This document shows, in pieces, positions 59,090-64,000 of a DNA stretch of 64,000 nucleotides. Each line of letters opens with the position of its first letter. Positions within the stretch are counted from its first letter, which is position 1. The translations under genes were made by a program, and so were the position numbers. Source of the stretch: Allantophomopsis cytisporea (Eukaryota > Ascomycota > Leotiomycetes > Phacidiales > Phacidiaceae); the NCBI GenBank assembly GCA_024752435.1, contig CP103023.1, positions 1,922,001 to 1,986,000 of the forward strand, given 5' to 3'. A model generated the notes under the pieces. That model was not told the DNA's origin. It made no database searches and was given only the letters and a program-made list of their open reading frames with translations.

Positions 59090-61180
59090 ATGGCGGGCTC
59101 GAGCAGCCACAATGCCTCTCCGTTTGGAGGGGATTCTGAGGATGCCTTGATTTCAGTATGTTTCGGATCCTGATGGGTAACATGAGAAAGTAAGCTTATG
59201 ATCTTACAGTCACGAAGTCTCGAGGCGTTTGGACGCAAAGTTCAGAGTACAGCCGGTCATCTTATGGGCCCCATTGGGGACTCCAATTCGAGTCACTACA
59301 ATAGTGCCATATCCGACCTTCACAAACAAATGCGAAGGCCGACCTTACAGCGAAGCGTCTTCTCTTTCGCGAATACCACACCTACTGATCTCGTCCGCTC
59401 GAAACTTTCAACCTCCGAAATTCAGTATCGAGCTCTCACGTATATTCCCGATGAATTGCTAGACAATATTCCTGATGATGACAGCACATATTCCTTGTTT
59501 CAGGGCTTTCAAGCCACCATCCCAGATGCAAGCCCGGAGAATAAGAAGCATCGGCGGCGTGTATCGCGGGGGAGGAAGCTGATTGACGACCATAGCTCCG
59601 AGTCGGATTCACCTCCATCCTTAGCGAAGCTCAGAAAAGAGCAAAAGGCTTTAAGTCATCGCCTGGAAATGATGGGTGTACGAAAGAACATGGCAAGCAG
59701 TGAAATTCGGGAAATCGATAATAAGATAGCGAACCTGAATAGCATGCGAAAGATAGTTCTGGATCGATTAGCTGCTTTAGAGCAAGAGGAGTCTATGATT
59801 GAACACGACATGCTGAGTGTAGAGGATCGCCTAGAATACGCACAAGAGCAACTGGACGACGCTGAAGCTCTTGCAGCTACTACACCAACCAAAGATGATG
59901 AATCCGATGAAGTCTCTTCTGAGACCCCAGGCTTCATGTCTGAATCTATCTACGAGAAGATACCCTCCGCAAATAGCACACCTACTAAACCAAAACGCCA
60001 TAAGACCATTCGTCGAAAGTCGATGCCAATTCTCCATGAGCATTTTGATCCTGGATCAATGATTAAGGATTTACCAGCACACAATGATATGATTACAGCT
60101 TTGGATTTCGATGTGCCTTTCGGAACTATGGTCACAGCAGCTTTGGATGACACTGTCAGGGTATGGGATATGAATGCCGGAAGATGTATGGGTCTCCTCG
60201 AAGGTCATACAGCATCTGTACGCGCACTACAAGTTGAGGATAACGTTGTTGCAACTGGATCCATGGATGCAACGATCAGACTCTGGGATCTCAGCAAAGC
60301 ACAGTATGAGCCAGTGGTGGACAACCGCATCAACAAAGAGGATGAAGACGAAGAGGATGACGGCTTGGCCTTTGAAGATCCCACTGATACCCATGTGCCA
60401 AACACACCGCCTCCAGGAAGCATGGCTGACTGTCCTCTATTCACCCTCGAAGCTCACGTTGATGAGGTAACAGCACTTCATTTCCGTGGTGACACGCTTG
60501 TTTCTGGTTCAGCAGATAAGACCATTCGCCAATGGGACTTAGAGAAGGGCCGATGTGTGCAGACATTGGATGTTATGTGGGCAGCAGCACAGGCCTCTGT
60601 GACAATGGGCTCTCAGGAAGGTAACTGGCGTGCAACAGGTCGAGCCTCAGATGCAAATGCAGACTTTGTAGGAGCTTTGCAGGTCTTCGATGCTGCGTTG
60701 GCTTGCGGTACTGCTGATGGCATGGTGAGATTATGGGATTTGAGAAGTGGACAGGTCCACAGGAGTCTGGTTGGACATACTGGTCCTGTCACGTGTTTGC
60801 AATTCGATGATGTGCATCTTATCACGGGCAGTCTGGACAGAAGCATCCGAGTGAGTCTCTCCATAAATTTGCCGACGTAGCTTGGCATGCTAATAACTTT
60901 ATAGATCTGGGATCTTCGAACGGGCTCGATCCACGACGCTTACGCCTATGACCACCCTATTACGAGCATGATGTTTGATGCCAGAAGAATTGTTAGTGCC
61001 GCTGGTGAGGATGTAGTTAAGGTGTATGATAAGACCGATGGCAGGCACTGGGATTGTGGTGCTGGTACTAAGGCTGAGGAGGAAGGTACTCATCCGTCCA
61101 TCGTTGAGAGGGTTAGAATCAAGGATGGATATATGATCGAGGGTAGAAGAGATGGAGTTGTTGGTATCTGGACATGTTGA
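59090..61180 (+). CDS. MDV1: Mitochondrial division WD40 protein Mdv1/Caf4-like
   Basis: Mdv1 bridges the outer-membrane protein Fis1 and the dynamin Dnm1 during mitochondrial fission. Exons are 59090-59155, 59210-60850 and 60905-61180, giving 660 residues. The N-terminal part (residues about 20-160) corresponds to the Fis1-binding helices. A long coiled coil follows (KLRKEQKALSHRLEMMGVRK to about residue 235). Seven WD40 repeats fill the C-terminal half, starting HNDMITALDFDVPFGTMVTA and showing RVWDMNAGRC, RLWDLSKAQ, RQWDLEKGRCVQTLDV, RLWDLRSGQVHRSL and IWDLRTGSIHDAY. An acidic loop (EDEDEEDDGLAFEDP) interrupts the blade series. Only one Mdv1-type gene exists in most filamentous fungi, so MDV1 and CAF4 cannot be told apart. 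Confidence 0.93.
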
Positions 61181-61772
61181 TAAGCGCATAGGACATATCA
61201 TATGTTTGCATAGGATACTTGTACATATTTGTGAAAAACTCCGATTATTGACTCGAGCACTTCCAATTTTCTGCAAGAGTATTTATATCGAGCAAGTTAC
61301 ATGCTTTAAGTAGGGATTACTCATTCCCACCAACGCTCTTGCGGCACTCCTGAACCGGTGCCTATACAAGTCACTATATAAAGCTGTGGTTGTCTATTTA
61401 GCAATTACTAAGTTTATTCAATATTCGGCAACAGCTGTATTGAGTAGAAGCAAGACTTTTGGTACGCATTGGCTACATTTAACCTAACTCAATGGGTTTC
61501 ACTCCTAGTTCTTAATATCAGAAACACAATTGTCAATATCAAAGCTTGTCGGCTTCTGTTTTATCAGTATAATTCATGTGGTCCCATAATCCACTACATG
61601 ATGGCATTGACGCCTGATGCAGTGTTGTGATAGGCCTATATGTATCACCCAATGAACTCAATGTCTCAAGACCTTGCGACGTATAATGATCACGTTTAAA
61701 GAGCAAGATTTTGGTATAGATAACATTTGATATAGATATGGTATAGTTCACTTTGATTTCATAACCCATCAT
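61181..61772. other. Convergent intergenic region
   Basis: This stretch contains the 3' flanks of the MDV1-like and dienelactone-hydrolase genes. No gene is seen. Confidence 0.5.
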
Positions 61773-62748
61773 TTAAGCGTTGATAAGGAACTCGTCGAAC
61801 CAAGCAATAGCCTGGAGGAAAGCCTGCTCCTTTGCGAATTTCTGGATCTTAACAGACACATCACCTCTGACAGCGAAACCGTGCTCAACACCCTGGAAGA
61901 GGTTGATCTGGTAGACCTTGCCGCCGGCAGTCAAGATCTCCTCAGACTTGTGTCTCTTCTCAGCTGGGAAGATGCTATCGGTCTCAGCAGCAGCGATAGA
62001 GAGTGGACCTCCGATCTTGGCCAGCTCCTCCTCGTCAACGAACGATGGGTGGGCAGTGTATCCGACATCGATTCCGCCTCCCTTAACAGAGGAAGAGCCG
62101 AGGTAGCGGACAACGTACTTTCCACCGAAGCAGTATCCAACGGCACCGATCTTCTTGAAGCCCTGGTCGCGAAGGTGCTTGATGGAGGCCTCGACAATTG
62201 GGTCGACGTACTCGTAGGTATGTGGGTTGTTTCCGCCGGTTCCCTTGGTCAACCAAGCCATGATATCGAAATCCTTTGCTGGGTTCAAGGAAACTGGGTC
62301 CTTGTTGAAGAGATCTGGCACAAACTATGAAAAGTCAATCAATGTGCAGCACGGAATTGCCTATCAGGTAAGCTTACAGTGTGGTAACCCTAGATTATCT
62401 AATTAGCCAGTGCTCATTTCAAAGATATCAGAAGAGGACTTACGTTGGCGGCGAACTGGTCAGCCATCAACTTGCTGTTTTGCCAGATGGAAATGACATC
62501 AGGAAGGTAGAGAATGGCGGTGTCCTTGTGGACGACGTTGCCCTTTGGCTCAGCGACATAAGCCTCAATGCCGTTTCCGAAAGTGGTCAGAGTACCGGTT
62601 GGCTCTCCGTCATGCTTAACACCTATAAAAATGAATTTTGATTAATCATTTTACCATTACGAAAACTGATGATGAAGCTTATATATTACAGCGGGAAGCG
62701 GGAAGGCTTACCAATAGTGCAGCACTTTGCTGGTGCGTTAGAAGCCAT
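61773..62748 (-). CDS. Dienelactone hydrolase family protein, with microexon
   Basis: This alpha/beta-hydrolase of the dienelactone hydrolase family is cytosolic and of uncertain substrate. Exons are 62748-62712, 62622-62444, 62389-62378 and 62324-61773, giving 259 residues. Exon 3 is only 12 bases (GYHT). It is flanked by proper introns (54 bp before, ending CTAG; 53 bp after, starting GTAAGC) and restores the conserved QFAANGYHTFVPDLFNKDPV. The catalytic triad is Cys in GAVGYCFGGKYV, Asp in AAETDSIFP and His in GVEHGFAVRGD. The start MASNAPAKCC is typical for the fungal group. Codon use suggests high expression. Confidence 0.93.
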
Positions 62749-63665
62749 TATTTGTTGATTTATGGGTTGTTTATGGAACTTGGGAGGGTGTATATTGGCT
62801 TTGACGTGAATTGATGATTCCGAGGAAGATTTGAAGGTGTGCTGGAAGATCTAATCAATAAATACTCCTGCATCTTCTCTAGACCTCCGTAGAAGGAAGC
62901 TTGTCCGCCCCACTTCGTCATGGCAACCCCACTCGTCTTTGGCAAGGCTTGACCAACCGCCTTTCAATGTTTCCGCTGATTGACTTAACCCCGAGTCACG
63001 GAAATGGTTGGTAATCATATATGCCATATTCAAACGTGCGCCAAAGCACCTAATCGTCACCATGGAAATGCGCCGCATATCTCATCAGCCTTATTGGGTC
63101 TAAGCGACTGAATATTTGACTTCAGGCGTATTTTGTCCTTAGAGATCAAGTGCTTGAGACTAGGAGTAAAGTTTCATTCTTTACCATGATTTTCGTTGTT
63201 TTGAAGCTTTTTCGTTCTCCTCTTCTTTTTCTTTCTTCTGTTAATTCCGAAAAGGACCCTTCTTTGATAAAACTGCCCCATAGAAGCTCACCTCGACCAT
63301 TTACCTCCCACTTGACTCTGCGGAAATAAGACGGAACTCCGATGACGCTTGTCATCACCGAGGATCAACTTCATAGCTACCATTGCAAGACGGTGAAAGC
63401 TGGCAGAATGACACATAGGGCTAGTGGGCACAGCACACACGTGCTAAGCAATCCAAGCTCTCTTTACTAGCTGCAGCTGGCTCAATCTCCATAACCACGA
63501 CAACTCACCATGATTTAGACGCTTTGGGCGCGCTTGAGGGTTCCCCAGTTTGCTCACATTGTTATTATTAGAGATTCCCAGCCGTTATCCGTGATTTATA
63601 TCAACGCCCTCAGAAAATTCAATGTCACTGTTGCATCCAGTCGCAACTGCATTTTCGTTCAGAGC
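62749..63665. other. Divergent intergenic region
   Basis: This stretch contains the upstream regions of the dienelactone-hydrolase gene and of the gene at the right edge. Pyrimidine-rich tract 63190-63240. No gene is seen; a 5' exon of the right-edge gene is possible. Confidence 0.45.
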
Positions 63666-64000
63666 ATGAGTGAATCAGGTGCGCATGCACCTCAAGGAGA
63701 AGATGGTCTCCCCATCGTCCTTGACCAACCAATAATACGCACCCATGGCCGTACCTCAAGTGTAGGCCGCAACGATGAAATTGTTCCCAACTTCTCTTTC
63801 CCAAGGGTCCCAGATGTTAGATCAGAGCATTTGAAGGCGTCCAGCCAACAACTACCTTCACCTTCTCCCTCACCACGCAATTCTTCGCCGTCTTCCGTTA
63901 CTGAGGCAACTAGCTCTGCGGAATGGAATGGACCCCTGACTTCAGTTGATTCGAACAGAATGTCAAGTTCGCATGAGCGCTCCAGATCTGGATCGAATCT
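63666..64000 (+). CDS. N-terminal part of an unidentified gene, cut by window end
   Basis: From ATG 63666 the plus strand is open to the last base (111 codons). The peptide begins MSESGAHAPQGEDGLPIVLD and is Ser/Pro-rich (SPSPSPRNSSPSS), so it is a disordered N-terminus. The codon use and a 3-periodic pattern support coding. I cannot name a family from this part. A TTCAG directly upstream (about 63657-63661) could be an acceptor, so the true start may lie further upstream. Confidence 0.55.
   Translation, partial: MSESGAHAPQGEDGLPIVLDQPIIRTHGRTSSVGRNDEIVPNFSFPRVPDVRSEHLKASSQQLPSPSPSPRNSSPSSVTEATSSAEWNGPLTSVDSNRMSSSHERSRSGSN

Noticed and set aside
61881..62330. 149-codon frame antisense to the dienelactone hydrolase gene
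   Set aside because: Same codon-bias effect over a conserved exon.
1..64000. CRISPR arrays, bacterial operons, complete transposons
   Set aside because: No regularly spaced repeats, no transposase or reverse-transcriptase frame and no terminal repeats were found; the intron structure shows a eukaryotic nuclear genome.

Overview
The window is nuclear DNA of a filamentous ascomycete. Genes are intron-poor to moderately split: most introns are 46-60 bp with GT...AG ends and a CTRAY branch motif close to the acceptor. The GC content looks moderate, and the proteins match families typical of Pezizomycotina (UstYa/DUF3328, DHA2 and Dal5-type MFS carriers, the fungal C2H2 'ACPF..H.P' finger family, APH-fold kinases, NACHT relics). 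The overall look suggests Leotiomycetes (Botrytis/Sclerotinia-like); this placement is an inference and no search was run.

Layout. 1-2.1 kb is non-coding. 2.1-6.6 kb holds a head-to-head pair: DNA polymerase epsilon subunit B (DPB2, minus) and a NASP/Sim3-type histone chaperone (plus), sharing a CGCG-rich promoter. 7.2 kb has a small secreted GPI-type protein, followed by about 3 kb without genes. 10.6-12.3 kb is a Dal5-family MFS permease. 13.2-17.4 kb holds MSH5 (meiotic MutS homologue) and EMC5. 17.7-21.7 kb holds translation elongation factor 1-beta, with U18 snoRNA inside its second intron, diverging from mitochondrial HSP78. 23.6-28.9 kb holds ARF1, EMP24/p24 and a DHA2 drug-type MFS. 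29.4-31.2 kb is a disordered orphan protein. 31.9-35.2 kb is a GH38 vacuolar alpha-mannosidase.

From about 36 to 43.1 kb the window changes character. It contains an APH-family kinase gene broken by two in-frame stops, a fungal zinc-finger regulator gene with an in-frame TAG just before its finger, a NACHT/STAND ATPase remnant and a cluster of CAATTGCG palindromes. This looks like an accessory, decaying patch.

From 43.2 kb onward the genes are conserved housekeeping genes again: an NAD-binding 6-phosphogluconate-dehydrogenase-like protein, an unknown protein, TRAPP subunit Trs31, a Sec14-like lipid-transfer protein head-to-head with DNA polymerase alpha subunit B (POL12), a lone UstYa-family protein, GMP synthase head-to-head with BCP1, chorismate mutase head-to-head with the mitochondrial fission WD40 protein Mdv1, a dienelactone-hydrolase-family protein with a 12-nt microexon, and the start of a further gene running off the right edge.

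Themes. Two replicative polymerase B-subunits (epsilon and alpha) lie in one window, and both promoters carry MluI-box-like CGCG elements expected for S-phase control. Several genes serve the secretory pathway (ARF1, EMP24, EMC5, TRS31, Sec14-like). The most noteworthy signals are the intron-encoded U18 snoRNA, a damaged or non-canonical splice donor in MSH5, the gene-decay patch at 36-43 kb, and the microexon.
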